Assembly (NCBI RefSeq): GCF_947242115.1
Contig: NC_074728.1
Location: forward strand, 10,792,221 to 10,856,220
Reading direction: 5' to 3'
Source: Biomphalaria glabrata
Taxonomy: Eukaryota; Mollusca; Gastropoda; Planorbidae
DNA: 64,000 nucleotides
Every line of letters starts with the position of its first letter. The stretch's first letter is position 1. Below, one piece after another: positions 11,184 to 22,920 of this stretch. Position numbers and translations under genes: made by a program. Below the pieces are notes generated by a model. The model had not been told where the DNA came from. It did no database searches and was given only the letters and a program-made list of their open reading frames with translations.

Positions 11184-11560
11184 GATGTCTCAAGAGCTGT
11201 CTCAAGAGATGTGTAAACAAGAAGTTTATTAACGCATTTCTTTTTATAACACTCAGGTCTCTGAACAGAAGATTGGAGAATGAAAGGAGGTTAATTACAA
11301 ATGCAAAGTTATTACTTAAGAGGTCGAAATTTTTCTACTTTAAAACCTTAAAAGGGGGAGACAACATTATATCTAGGTGCATCAGTTATAATATTTTAAG
11401 AGTCATATTAGGTCTACTTTTGCGAATCGATTATTAAAATTTTTGTATTGTGTGATATTCGCGTTTGTTCAACCTTGCTTAAAGTTGCAAATATGAGTTT
11501 TGGAATTTAAATAAATAAATGGACTTATAAGAACATTCTATACACCATATTATGTACACC
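11184..11560 (+). other. 3' flank of the GPCR pseudogene
   Basis: Begins with sequence related to the 3' flank of gene 1 (gagatgtgtaaac near 11209), then AT-rich DNA. An 85-codon frame at 11180-11437 has no recognisable features and overlaps this flank; I do not call it a gene. Confidence 0.5.
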
Positions 11561-11768
11561 TGAGATGAACTCCGATTGGTGACAAGACAGGGAGACCTAG
11601 ATCTCCCGTAGTGCCCTGGTAAGGAACTCTGCTCTGTGGCGTAGTGCCTCAAAGTCTCCATACAGATCTAGTTGACCTTTGGATACGTCTCCCCGCAGCT
11701 CGCGGAGATGCGGACACTCCTTCAAGACGTGCACCACTGTTTCCTCTGACTCCCCTCAGTGTCGTTAT
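11561..11768 (-). mobile_element. LINE 3' fragment (jockey-like, RNase H side)
   Basis: Read on minus, the sequence encodes a stretch with EETVVHVLKECPHLRELRG, the class of motif found near the C-terminus of jockey-like LINE polyproteins after RNase H. It is short and has no flanking reverse transcriptase. Opposite orientation to the fragment at 8789. Confidence 0.7.
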
Positions 11769-11975
11769 GTACACCAGAAGTTTTAGTTTCCATTAACAAT
11801 GTATAAACATTGATAGTGCGAAACTCTCAGGAATGACTCTTTGCAAAGCAATAGTGAAGCATTGTAAGAAAAAATCAAAATAAAACTTTTGAGACCACCA
11901 TCAACTTCATGAAGAAAGAATAGATTAAAACAAGTAAAACAGAAAAAATACTTTGGTAAGAAAAAAAAAAGCTAA

Positions 11976-12573
11976 TAGTGTAATTGTATCACTTAGTTTA
12001 GATCAGTCATGTCATTAAATTTGTAATCGATCTAGACCAACAACAATAATTCTGTGCGATTAGAATTATATTTACCAATTAGCTTTCTCAATTTGCTATG
12101 AACCTAGCATTTATCTGGACCAGTTTTGAGACGGGGGGGGGGGAGAAGAACGAAATGAATATCTGTGTGAATTTTAAAGCGTTAGCAACAAAAAAAAAGG
12201 AACGACCTGAATTCATGGCTCACGGTTCCTCAAGCCGACATGCTAACTACTCTGCTAGAGAAGTGCTTATGACTATAGAAGATTGTATTGTTTATTCAAA
12301 ACTTACTTTAAAGCGGCGACCTATAAAGTGGACAAATGCATATGTACCCCCACTTCAGTCAAGTACAATTTATTTCCCTTGTTTGAGATACCCAAGAACA
12401 ATTATCAAAAGTCTAGGTTATTCTTTTTTATATAGATTCTTATGCTGTCAGGTAAAAGAGATAATTCTGCAAATTTTCTTCTTGAATCGATATTGGGTGT
12501 CAAAGAAAAAATGTGAACACATTTTTTACCAGACAGAGAGACAGAGTGAGTTGATATAAGCTTTGATAAGCTT
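11976..12573 (-). repeat. Dispersed SINE-like repeat R, copy 2
   Basis: Homolog of 6956-7539. The minus strand carries the tRNA-like stretch gtagttagcatgtcggc (near 12230-12250) and the outer gacagagagacagagtgagt. A 153-codon + frame at 12098-12559 lies wholly inside it and is not conserved in the other copies, so it is not a gene. It contains a G-run at 12133-12142. Confidence 0.65.
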
Positions 12574-12604
12574 TTTGTTTCTGGTTAAATTGTAAGTCAA
12601 AAGT

Positions 12605-13660
12605 TTATTTCTTTGTTCTTCCAATCAGACTACAAAAAATATCAAAAAGTGTACGATTACACGCTATATAAACCAACAGGTTGCTGGAGGCGTTAATAGT
12701 GTACAGTAAGCTTATGACTTCACTACGCAGCAACAACAAGACATGCTGCTCCACGGTGAAAAACAGCCACTGAACAGCGGACGCGGCGGAGTGCGTGAGA
12801 ACAAAGATCACGCACGAGAGCATCAGCGTCATTGTGGTTCTGCGGGACCATGAGATTTTCCTCTTCGACCACGTCAGATTCCGTCTTCTTATCATTGATA
12901 TCTTCATCTTGATGGCGATACTTACGCAACCAACCACGACGATAGATAACGGAAACCAAGATGCTAGAGAGTCTATGACGTTCATTTCAACCAACGCGAT
13001 GATCTTGTTCAGCTGTGACTCCACGTTCAAAGCAAACAGCATCAGAAATCTATTTTGTGGAAGCTTGATCTTTATTAGAATTTCGCCGGTGATGCTTATG
13101 AAAAACAGATGCCATGGTAACCAGAACAGAAATAAAAACACAAGAGTTATCGTTATTCGATGAGCTGTGACGATGGTTCTGAAATTCATCGGAGCGTAAA
13201 CAGCTATCAATCTTTCTATAGTGATGGCTACCACAACAGATGAGCTGGTGTAGCGACCCCAATAAGAGAAGAATGTGCATAGCTGTGCCGATATAGCTAA
13301 AAAGTAATCCAAGGACTCTACATATTGAAATCCGCAGTAAGCAGGGAAAGGTTTGTCAGGCCCGAAATAAATCAGAATAACTGCATAGTCCATGGTTTTG
13401 AAAAGGGTCAAAGTGTCCGCAATGACCAAGCTGAAGAGTAAGATGTTGGACGTTTTCTGAAGTCCGCTTCGATGCAGAATGGTCAGGCTCATCATATTGG
13501 CGATGAACCCAAGAAGTGAGAGGGTTGGGTTGATAAAACACATCAGTAGGAACAGGGACATGTATTGTACGTAGCTGTCAGCTTTATAGAAGCAAACGTT
13601 GTACACAGACCTGGTGGAGACTGTTGTAGTAAGCTGGAGACCAGTGGTGCTTAAATCCAT
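12605..13660 (-). CDS. Class A G-protein-coupled receptor, chemosensory-receptor-like, minus strand
   Basis: Intact single-exon frame of 351 residues starting at ATG 13658-13660. The layout matches the receptor at 2829: Asn55 in the first span, Asp82 in LVIAD, Trp134 in SYWGRY, Glu149-Arg150 (TIERL) replacing DRY, and NASSNLLVY at the seventh span. The third intracellular loop is basic (IRRRNLTWSKRKISWSRR). It is clearly a relative of the two + strand receptors but far more diverged, so it belongs to an older duplication. An acceptor-like caattttcag sits about 20 bp upstream of the ATG, suggesting a separate 5' exon. Expected at the plasma membrane coupling an unknown ligand to G proteins. 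The fold is secure; the ligand class is inferred from the family. Confidence 0.9.
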   Translation of the reverse strand: MDLSTTGLQLTTTVSTRSVYNVCFYKADSYVQYMSLFLLMCFINPTLSLLGFIANMMSLTILHRSGLQKTSNILLFSLVIADTLTLFKTMDYAVILIYFGPDKPFPAYCGFQYVESLDYFLAISAQLCTFFSYWGRYTSSSVVVAITIERLIAVYAPMNFRTIVTAHRITITLVFLFLFWLPWHLFFISITGEILIKIKLPQNRFLMLFALNVESQLNKIIALVEMNVIDSLASWFPLSIVVVGCVSIAIKMKISMIRRRNLTWSKRKISWSRRTTMTLMLSCVIFVLTHSAASAVQWLFFTVEQHVLLLLRSEVISLLYTINASSNLLVYIACNRTLFDIFCSLIGRTKK

Positions 13661-13761
13661 TTCCGATGAGAGGATTTCTGAAAATTGTTATTTTTAATGT
13701 AAAATTTTTCAGCTACTGAAATAAAAAAAAAAAATAAATAAGAAAAACATAAAAAAATACG

Positions 13762-14466
13762 TAGTGTAGTTGTATAAACTAGTTTGGATCAGTCCGATGT
13801 AATTAAATTTGTAATAGATCTAGAATCTTGACCAACAAAAATAAATCTCTGCGATTAGAAATATTTTTAAAATTGTTTTTTAGCGCAATTCCATGATTTT
13901 AGCTTTCTCAATACGCTTTGATCGGAGGCGCAGTGACTGAGTGGTAAAGCGTTTGGCTTAAGACATGAATGTTCAATGTTCGAATCCTAGTGAAGACTGG
14001 GATTTTTACTTTCGGTATCTTTAGAGCGCTGCTGAGTCTACGCAGATCTAATGGGTACCTGACATAAGTTGGAAAAAAATAAAGGCGGTTGCTCATTGTG
14101 CTGGTTACATGACACACTCGTTAACAGTGGGCCACAGAAACAGATGACAATTATATTATCTGCACTATAGATCTGAAGATCGGAATGGGTACTTTACTCT
14201 TCAGAACTAATTCAGCTTATACCATAACTTCAGTCAAGTACTATTTCTTACCCTTTTTCGAGATTCCAAATAAAATAATTAATTAAAATAATTAATTATC
14301 CAACTGCTTTTTTTTTTATTTGATTCTAGTTTGTCAGGCAAAAGAAATAATTGTCACAAATTTCAGCTTGATCCGAGATTGGTATCGCAGAAATAACGTG
14401 TACAGATTTATTACTAAACAGTCAGAGTGAGTTGAGCTAAGTGAGGTGATTTAAGTTTTGTAAAAA
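13762..14466 (-). repeat. Dispersed SINE-like repeat R, copy 3, interrupted
   Basis: The two outer parts (13762-13923 and about 14205-14466) match repeat R copies 1 and 2. The tRNA-like middle is missing and a + strand SINE (13924-14200) stands in its place, so the later insertion came with loss of the middle. The outer part includes aataattgtcacaaatttcagc, the minus-strand core of repeat D. Confidence 0.65.
13924..14200 (+). mobile_element. tRNA-derived SINE (family A)
   Basis: The head has a pol III A box (tgactgagtggtaaagcg) and B box (gttcgaatcc). The body carries atgggtacctgacataagtt and taaaggcggttg, then a tail with cacagaaacagatga. The same family occurs at 19071, 21023, 41600 and 43881. 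It is not a real tRNA gene because it cannot form the full cloverleaf and is followed by the SINE body. Confidence 0.85.
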
Positions 14467-14734
14467 TAGCGGAAAAAAATACATGTATGTATGTATAACG
14501 AACCTTGGCACATATTTTCTTTTCAGTGACTAGAATAGGGATTATGGATTATGCGCTACAAAGTCGTTGTGGAAATGATTGAATTAGCATTTATAATTTT
14601 ACACTCTATCTATAAATGAAATACTAATTATTTTCTACATCGACCAAATTCTATAAAAAGTATTAAGTAAATAGAATTTTTATTTGTTTAATTCCTAAAA
14701 ATATATTTATTTAAATTAACAGATGTGGCATATA
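14467..14734. other. Intergenic, AT-rich
   Basis: Highly AT-rich stretch up to the Helitron terminus. No gene or structured repeat seen apart from a short atgtatgtatg run near 14480. Confidence 0.5.
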
Positions 14735-16412
14735 TCTATATTATAAAGTAGAATGTGAGGGGTATGTATGTATGTATGTATGTATGTTACTTATAGACAT
14801 CAAAACCGCTTGACCAATCTTGATAAAACTAGGCAGGAATGTTCCTTGGGTACCAACTTAGACCTTAGTGAATGTATTGTAGCCCTAAAACAAATGTAAG
14901 ACCCTCAAAAAAAATAAAGTTGTCCGACTCTATTACAGCTATAGTATTTTATGGATCTAGGCCATGTCTACAATGTTGACATGAGAAAAGATAGAAAGGA
15001 TTTAGACCTAGATCTAATTTTAAGAAATACACTTTGCGCAGATAGTTTTTTACTTTGACACATGAAAATACAAAAGAAGATCCATTGATTTCATTATATA
15101 ATAAAATTAACCTTCAATTTTGTGTTTCAAAAGCATTTTTTACATTAATTAGTTCCTTATATCTGTGATTACAGATTTCCTGACGAACATTCTTTCATTA
15201 GACAATTCAGTAATGAATCGCGTACTAAATATTAATTCGTTTAATTGTTTACTTTATAATCCCATCCCTAGATCTAAAACTCTAATTCAACTCTAAGATG
15301 ATAAAACTTCTCTTCGAACAGATAGTTTTATACTTTAACACATAAACATATTAATTAAAGTCCATTCATTTCATATTTTGATCAAATAAACATTCAAATT
15401 TGGTTTTCTAAAGCTACATTCTATACGAAAGCTGCGAAGCCGAGTTGAGATAGGCCTAGATCTATATTCATTCATGAATCGCGTACTAAACATTATTTCG
15501 TTTAATTGTTCACTTTATAATCCCATTCATTTAACAAAGCTATCGCTCTTTTCGTTTTTAATAGATAAGAATGTATCGACTTCCTTCGGGTAAACCCATT
15601 TTCTCAAAACTAATTTTATTTTCGTAGCGAAACAGAAATAACGTGAAAGGATCATTAGCTACGTTTAACATACATATAAATCCAATCCACTAGATTATTC
15701 AAAAGCATTTTTTACATAAATTAGTTCCTGATATCTACAGATTTCCTGGCGAACATTCTTTCATTACACATTACCAAATGGTTACACAATATAACACATT
15801 AACACATCTCTCTACTGAGTCTATTCCTAGGCCTAGGTCTAAAACTCTTACTGAACTCTAAGATGATAAAACTTCTTTTCGCAAAGATAGTTTTATGCTT
15901 TAACACATAAACATACTAATTATTGTCCATTCATTTGATATTTTAATCAAATTAACATTCAAATTTGTTTTTCTAAAGCATTTTTAATACATTCGTTCGC
16001 TGTTCGCTAAAGCTGCGTAGCCGTGTTGAGATAGGCCTATATTCATTCATGAAAAAAGGTCACGCATGCGCAGCACAGAACTCTAGATTAGTGTAGATTT
16101 AGATCTACGTCTACCTCAAGATCTACTTTATACTTTATACACATGAACATACAAAATTTAGTCTATTCATCTCAAATTTTAATCAAATATATGTAGGCCT
16201 ACAAGCAAATGTTTTAATTTGAAAAAAAAAATGGATTCAAGCCTATTAGCTATTTTGATTTGATAGCTTCATTCACACTATTTTTACATTGACACATTCG
16301 CTTTACTTATTACATTATTATTTCGTTTAATTGTTTACAAAACACTCTCAGTGACTATATCGACAGTAATGCGCAAATAAAGACCCGCGGGTCGCGGGTA
16401 ACATATGTCTAG
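14735..16412 (+). mobile_element. Non-autonomous Helitron, copy 1
   Basis: Starts TCTATATTATAAAG after an A and ends CTAG before a T, the A|T target of Helitrons. A perfect 12-bp palindrome gacccgcgggtc at 16382-16393 lies about 15 bp before the CTAG end, as expected for the 3' hairpin. Near the 5' end is a (gtat)n run and aaccgcttgaccaatcttg, common in animal Helitrons. There is no Rep/helicase frame, so mobilisation depends on a partner. No target duplication is present, as is normal for this family. Confidence 0.85.
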
Positions 16413-17846
16413 TTATATTATAAAGTAGAATGTGAGGGGTATGTATGTATGTATGTATGTATGTATGTTACTTATAGACATCAAAACCGCTTGACCAATC
16501 TTGATAAAACTAGGCAGGAATGTTCCTTGGGTACCAACTTAGACCGTAGTGTATGTATTGTAGCCCTAAAACAAACTTAAGACCCTCAAAAAAAATAAAG
16601 TTGTCCGACTCTATTACAGCTATAGTATTTTATGGATCTAGGCCATGTCTACAATGTTGACATGAGAAAAGATAGAAAGGATTTAGACCTAGATCTAATT
16701 TTAAGAAATACACTTTGCGCAGATAGTTTTTTACTTTGACACATGAAAATACAAAAGAAGATCCATTGATTTCATTATATAATAAAATTAACCTTCAATT
16801 TTGTGTTTCAAAAGCATTTTTTACATTAATTAGTTCCTTATATCTGTGATTACAGATTTCCTGACGAACATTCTTTCATTAGACAATACCGTAATGAATC
16901 GCGTACTAAAAATTAATTCGTTTAATTGTTTACTTTATAATCCCATCCCTAGATCTAAAACTCTAATCCAACTCTAAGATGATAAAACTTCTCTTCGCAC
17001 AGATAGTTTAATACTTTAACACATAAATATATTAATTAAAGTCCATTCATTTCATATTTTGATCAAATAAACATTCAAATTTGGTTTTCTAAAGCTACAT
17101 TCATTTACGAAAGCTGCGAAGCCGAGTTGAGATAGGCCTAGATCTATATTCATTCATGAATCGCGTACTAAAAATTATTTCGTTTAATTGTTTACTTTAT
17201 AATCCCATCCCTAGATCTAAAACTCTAATCCAACTCTAAGATGATAAAACTTCTCTTCGCACAGATAGTTTAATACTTTAACACATAAATATATTAATTA
17301 AAGTCCATTCATTTCATATTTTGATCAAATAAACATTCAAAATTGGTTTTCTAAAGTTACATTCGTTTACGAAAGCTGCGAAGCCGAGTTGAGATAGGCC
17401 TAGATCTATATTCATTCATGAATCGCGTACTAAAAATTATTTCGTTTAATTGTTCACTTTATAATCACATTTATTTAACAAAGCTATCGCTCTTTTCGTT
17501 TTTAATAGATAAGAATGTATCGACTTTGGGTAAACCATTTTCGCAAAACTAATTTTATTTTCGTATCGAAACTGAAATAACGTGAAAGGATCATTAGCTA
17601 CGTTTAACATACATCTAAATCCAATCCACTAGATTATTTAAAAGAAATGTTTTAATTTTAAAAAATGGATTGAAGCCTATTAGCTCTTCTGATTTGATAG
17701 CTTCATTCACACTATTTTTACATTGACACATTCGCTTTACTTATTACATTATTATTTCGTTTAATTGTTTACAAAACACTCTCAGTGACTATATCGACAG
17801 TAATGCGCAAATAGAGACCCGCGGGTCGCGGGTAACATATGTCTAG
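16413..17846 (+). mobile_element. Non-autonomous Helitron, copy 2, head-to-tail with copy 1
   Basis: Begins directly after the CTAG of copy 1; its 5' end reads ttatattataaag, one base short of the usual TC start. It ends with the same palindrome (17816-17827) and CTAG (17843-17846). Internally a 262-bp segment is repeated in tandem (starts at 16949 and 17211). Compared with copy 1 it lacks some internal segments. No coding capacity. Confidence 0.85.
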
Positions 17847-18159
17847 TATATATATATAGTTACTTTAGAACTTGTATTTAAGCTGTGAGTTTGTGTAAGA
17901 TTTGTATTAAGTCAGAGAATAACAGAACAGTGATTACAGTAATATAATAATGTAATATATATACATGTATATAATGTAATAAATTTGGTCATTCCGATAG
18001 GGCTATATGGGTTGTGCCTCTTAGTTTTATTTCCTGAGCGCTTAAAGGCAGCACGGAAACCCTCTCCAGGATACCCCCTCCCCCCAACTAGTCCACGAAA
18101 GAGATTGAACCATAGCACACTGAGTATGATGTACGCATGAAAGAAGCGCATTAAAATTT
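17847..18159. other. Microsatellite and dispersed repeat fragment
   Basis: Begins with a short (ta)n run. The part at about 18000-18150 has text of repeat character: on minus it reads an open stretch containing LWFNLFRGLVGGRGYPG, but with no domain I can name. I treat it as an unnamed dispersed repeat. Confidence 0.35.
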
Positions 18160-18400
18160 ATAAAAACAAGCTTACAAAGATAGTTTGTGTGGAAACACAA
18201 ACTCAAAATCGGCCCCCGAAGTGGTCCACCCAGGAAGATGAAAAGGCAGATATCAATATTTTCAGAAAGAACATCAGAATTAAATTCGATCAAAGACAAA
18301 ATGACAGAGAAGAATGGAGAAAGAAGCTTGACAGATCTTGTGTGGTGCCCCAGCGGTCCAGCAAACTAAAGGATATGTGAAAGTGAATGTGAAGTTAGAG
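18160..18400 (+). mobile_element. LINE-tail-derived element with hairpin head
   Basis: An 8-bp stem hairpin (GTTTGTGT, loop GGAA, ACACAAAC at 18183-18202) is followed by tcggcccccgaagtggtcca and then by a stretch encoding EEWRKKLDRSCVVPQRSSKL, the C-terminal end of the LINE at 33092-35903. It closes with a gtgaaagtgaatgtgaag tail. It looks like a short element using a LINE 3' end for mobilisation, or a rearranged LINE tail. Confidence 0.65.
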
Positions 18401-19070
18401 GTGTACCTGGCCTAACTGATGTCTTATAACGAATATCTAATTGATCTAATTGTTTTGTAAATGGTTAATCTCTAATTCCTCAAAAAAAAAAAAAAATCAT
18501 TTCGTAAAAAAAAAAAATTCTCTTTAGTTCAATGTTCTATAGTTGTGAATGGAACGAGTTCAGTTCTCGCGATCATATGAAAAATTACTTATTAATTGTT
18601 TTAAATTATGTCCAAGTATATGCACACTAAATGGATTTTCTCTCGTTAAAATAAAAGTAAACATTTTTTTTCGTGTAAATGTAGTAGTTGGTATGACGAA
18701 CTTATTTAACTTAGCATTACAAATGTAAAAAAAAAATATAATTTTTTTGTCAAAATATAAAAAAATTATTTGCATAAGTGTGTTTAAAATATCTAATTGC
18801 AATTATCCCTACTAAAGAGCCTCCAGTGTTTGTTACTATTAATAGTGAATAGTTGTAAAAATGGTGTATTTTTATGAAAAAACTGTTTTCATAAGTGATT
18901 TTAAAAATTTGATTTTTTGCTTTTAGAAGAAAAGAAAAGTAGCCGTTGCATCAGAACTTTGAACGGACTAAAATATTATGATGTCCGGATTTCACTACCT
19001 TTTCTAGTTTAGAAGACTTAAACGCAAAACTAATAGCGTCTTTTCCCCTTTCGGGGGCCTATAAAATATA
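18401..19070. other. Intergenic, AT-rich
   Basis: Very AT-rich with A-runs at about 18480-18518. No gene supported; the minus frame at 18560-18802 is compositional. Confidence 0.5.
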
Positions 19071-19235
19071 ATAGAGCTGTCTTGGCCGAGCGATAAAGTG
19101 ATTGGATTTGGAACTGAGAGGTCATGATTTCGAATCTTAGAGAGGCTGAGATTCTTGAACTTCTGGACTTCCAGGGAACCTCACGTATGTTTGGGAAGTA
19201 AAGACGGCTTGTTATTGCGTTGGACACACAACATC
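19071..19235 (+). mobile_element. tRNA-derived SINE, diverged family A member
   Basis: The A-box region tggccgagcgataaagtg and B-box-like tttcgaatctt are followed by ctcacgtatgtttgggaag and taaagacggct, a decayed form of the family A body. Older than the copies at 13924 and 21023. Confidence 0.65.
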
Positions 19236-20579
19236 TTCATTAGTCCTCAAATACTGACTTAGATGAACTTTATAAACTCTGCCCCAAAGATCGCAAGGTG
19301 TGTAAGGGGTGCAATTGAGTTTATTCTAATATTTGAGTAAATATAATCATACATTCGTAATTATATTTAGAACGATCACAGAGACGCCCTTGTTTACATT
19401 AAAAATATCATCCGGCTAAGCCCTCGGCAGATCTCAGTGAATAAAACCTTTAGAAAACAATCTTACATCTGTACCTTGTGTGGTCCCACGAAGCTCTGCA
19501 CTCTTTATCTTTAGAGGCAAATAAAGTACTTTATATTAACGTTGTCTATCAACTTCGTATTTCATAAAATGAACATTGTTCATGTATTCTTGTGGCAGTA
19601 TTGCTTGGCTTCTGTCAATACTTTGTTGCTTTGTTCAAATAAATGTAGGTAGAGATAAATAGCATTATTTGGACGTCATTGTAGCCTAAAGCATTTTAGC
19701 GTCAACCAGTTTTAAATCATTTGACAGAGATACGGAAAACTCCTCATTTAATATTTAACTTTCGGGGATAATTATTAAAAGTGATTCTATTCAGAGAGAC
19801 AGTTAATTCAAAACAATTTGCGAAACTTAAAATCAGATTCACTAAGAAATTGTCAATGATTTGCTACAATGTCTATAAGGCTACAAGCTTGCAGTAATTA
19901 CAGTAACAATTTATAACCAGTTAATATCTCCAGAAATGTTTGATGCTATTAAGTTTTTCAATAAACAAATTATACTTTTTTTGCTGTTGTTGTTCTCAGT
20001 AATAAAGATTATTTAGTCTTTCCTGTGGTAACTAGATCAATTATATTTATATAGCGAACAGTCCAATTGCCAGTTCTACATACAAAACTGCGTTTCTCAC
20101 TTTCCAGTCATAACTATTTTGTTTTTGATAATTATTCCAAGTGGTTGATCAAATGTCATTTCATTTGATATTTAGATTTTGTTCTACACAAAAAAAAAAT
20201 ATTTCAGGACATTTTTGAAATCTGAAAATAATAGGAAGTAAATTAACTCATTCTCTCCTTAATTATTTTCCTCGTTCCGATAGTATTTTCATTTTGCTCG
20301 TTTGTATTTCACTGTCCTGTTCAGACTAAACTTTTTTGTTAGTTATTTAAAAAATTATATTTGGTATTGAATTATAAGAGAATGCATGCTCTTTTTACAC
20401 AACACAGATTCAAGTTTATAAATCCAAAAATGTATTTTGTTTAATGGGAGTCAAATCAACGTTGGCATCGTCAATTAGGAGTGAAAGAGTTAAACTAGTT
20501 AATAACAGAAAAAATGCAGGGTATCAGATACCAGAAAAAGAAGATAAATTAGTTTGCACTTTTACAAGTCAACAATCTA
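19236..20579. other. Intergenic, no feature seen
   Basis: AT-rich DNA without a credible gene, RNA gene or tandem array. Confidence 0.5.
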
Positions 20580-20870
20580 GCTGGCAAGGATGCACCCATC
20601 ATCACTACCACGAAGAGCAGAAAAGCTGAGCTGATTTTGGTCATCTCGTAAGACATGATTTACTATCTAAAGTCATTCTTCAAGGCACAGAGGATGGAGC
20701 ATGAGGCCGTCGAAAGAAAACAAAACTGGTTGAACAACGGAGTAAAATGGACCGACCTCTCTCTTGATACATTGCTAAGAACAGCTGCTGGCCGGGAAAA
20801 GTGGAGAAATTTAATTACGTGAACTGTCAAGGCACCGCTACGGCGAAAGTCAAGGGACAGATGCCATGAG
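20580..20870 (+). mobile_element. LINE 3' end fragment
   Basis: Translation with breaks shows LGHLVRH then NWLNNGVKWTDLSLDTLL and AAGREKWRNL, the usual C-terminal residues of a LINE polyprotein related to, but distinct from, the one at 33092. 5'-truncated and decayed. Confidence 0.6.
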
Positions 20871-21022
20871 AGATGAGTTAAAAACTGAGCTCATTAAATA
20901 TTGCGTTAATAGTGTCAGTGTGTTTGCCTTCCTGGGCGTGTGATATACGTTTTAAGTCTGTCGCAATGAAGGTCACGAGCTCGAACCTAGGAATTGACAA
21001 TGTGCATCTTTGAAAGAGAGTT

Positions 21023-21274
21023 GGAGGCGCGGTGGCTGAGTGGTAAAGCGCTTGGTTTCGGAACCGGAGGTCCTGGTTTCGAATCCTGGTAAAAACTGGT
21101 AATTTTTATTTTCGGGATCTTTGGGTGCCCTCGGACTCCACCCAGCTCTAATGGGCATCTGACATTAGTTGGGGGAAAGTAAAGGCGGTTGGTCGTTGTG
21201 ACACCCCTGTTAACCGTAAGCCACAGAAGTAGATGTTCTATAGACCACATGGTTTGAAAGGGGGGACTTTACTT
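21023..21274 (+). mobile_element. tRNA-derived SINE (family A)
   Basis: Well-preserved copy: ggaggcgcggtggctgagtg, tggtttcgaatcctggt, gggcatctgacattagttgg, gtaaaggcggttgg, and a tail with cacagaagtagatg then accacatggtttgaaag. A best reference copy for the family in this window. Confidence 0.88.
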
Positions 21275-21599
21275 ATCTTTGAAAACATGGGCAAAACTTT
21301 TGACAAATTTTCATCACTCTTTTTTTTTTTTTGCACCAAAACGCCGTTTCTTGGATGAAGGGTTGGATCCATTAGTGAGGCACTGATCACTGTTAAGCGG
21401 CTGAGGAATCCTGATAAACGATAAATCAGATAAATTATAGTTAGACTTTGTAATTCGGGAATAGTTATTTTATTGTAATAATATAAAGTTTCCAATGATT
21501 AAACTGACTTTGATGGAATTCATTTACAAAGAAAACACTTTACTTTGCGGAAGTTAGCATTTTGCATTTTGCTTGGATAAAGCAAGTGCTTTTTTTTTT
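21275..21599. other. Intergenic, no feature seen
   Basis: AT-rich sequence between the SINE and a repeat D copy; nothing recognised. Confidence 0.45.
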
Positions 21600-21795
21600 C
21601 GCAAAACTTATATCAGCTCAGTCTGTCTTTTTGGTAAAGCTTTGAACGTTATTTCTTCTGCATCCATTCTCCAACCAAGTTGAAACTTTGCACTAAACTT
21701 TACACTATTATTCATTAGCGTAGATTATACACGAACCTATACAAAGTTAACCAATTAGTCAATTGATTACTGGTAATTAATCATTTTGTTATATA
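21600..21795 (+). repeat. Dispersed repeat D
   Basis: Contains the core aagttgaaactttgcac with accattctccaaccaag-type text before it and ggtaattaatcattttgtt after it. The same core occurs at 28900, 37780 and 45060 on +, and inverted near 7440, 12470, 14350 and 36940. Confidence 0.65.
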
Positions 21796-22559
21796 TCTAT
21801 ATCATTTTATAGTTTAAACATTATTGAGAGATTTAGTTTTATGTGCGGAGATCTTTCCCTTAGATTTTTTTTTTTGATTTTTCTTTTAGATTTTGCTGTT
21901 TTTTAATTGATATTATTGAACAGCTTATGTGAAATAAACAAACAAGAGGATAAACCGTTTGATTGTCAAAAGAGCTTAGCCGAAGGCTCTTCGAGCTTTA
22001 TACTTTTAAGCCTGCTTGAACAACAGTTTTGTCTGCAAGAGATCCAAGTCAATGCCTATGTAAAGCATTGCTATTTCCGATATATCTGGTACTCCGGGCG
22101 CATGGACTAGAATGCATGGCAGTAGGCCGAGCACACCGGGATCCTCCGCCATTTTCCTGTGTTGTACCAAGCTAACCGTGCAGGACTTGCCATTAATGTA
22201 ACGGTCCCTTGAACGACGCATGGATCGACAAGGACGTGAGAGCTCTCTTTCAACTCCGTAGAGGCTAAACCATCCTTCGAAATCGTGTCGTCTCTTTACT
22301 ATGTACCGTAACTCTTCTAATAGTGTAATAGATTTATTTCAAGTAAAATGGAGAAGGTTTTTGTATTTCAAATATAGGAGTGTGTTTATGTTAAAATATT
22401 CCAAAGCAGTCTTCCTACGACACCACCTGGCTCAAAAGAAAGGCTTCTTGGCTAATGACACTCTCACAAGGAACCTACTGATGATCTAAATCCTGACTCA
22501 TGTACACCCACCCATGGTATAATTCTTATTTGTACAATTCATAAATTAATAATTGTTTA
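21796..22559. other. Intergenic, no gene supported
   Basis: Mixed composition. The stretch 22090-22280 is less AT-rich and may be a repeat or exon relic; open frames at 21907-22110 and 22006-22221 overlap on opposite strands and neither shows a motif. Confidence 0.35.
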
Positions 22560-22920
22560 CTTTCTGTGTATAGGTGCCCCACGGAAACACTTTAAAGGAC
22601 AGCTTAGGCACAAACTTAGCTGACATAGAAGAGAACACCTTGTTGCATGCGGCCTCAGAACGAGACAGTTGAAGGTCACTCACAAGAGCCGAGGGATACA
22701 CATTTGAGACCAAAAGAAAATACGCTGTCCAAGACAGACGCAGATAGCGAAAAGAAAATCTTTATCGACCACAGGCGAAAAATGGTTATGCTTGCTCTGG
22801 ATGTGGCAAAATATGTAGGTCACAGCTGGGGCTGCGTTGTCACGGGAAATACTGCATTCTTCATTAATCTTTGGACTCGAGGACTAGCCTTATTATTACT
22901 ATTATTATTATTATTATTGT
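22560..22920 (+). mobile_element. LINE 3' end with (tta)n tail
   Basis: Translation with breaks shows GAPRKHFKGQLRHKL, ERDS.RSLTRAEGYTFETK-type text, and a Cys-containing C-terminal stretch of the kind seen at the end of some LINE polyproteins. It ends in (att)n at about 22890-22920, a typical microsatellite tail. 5'-truncated. Confidence 0.7.

Noticed and set aside
12098-12559. 153-residue protein on +
   Set aside because: It lies inside repeat R copy 2 and is not preserved in copies 1 and 3.
13924-14000. tRNA gene
   Set aside because: A and B boxes are present, but a SINE body follows and the same body recurs at 19071, 21023, 41600 and 43881; these are SINE heads.
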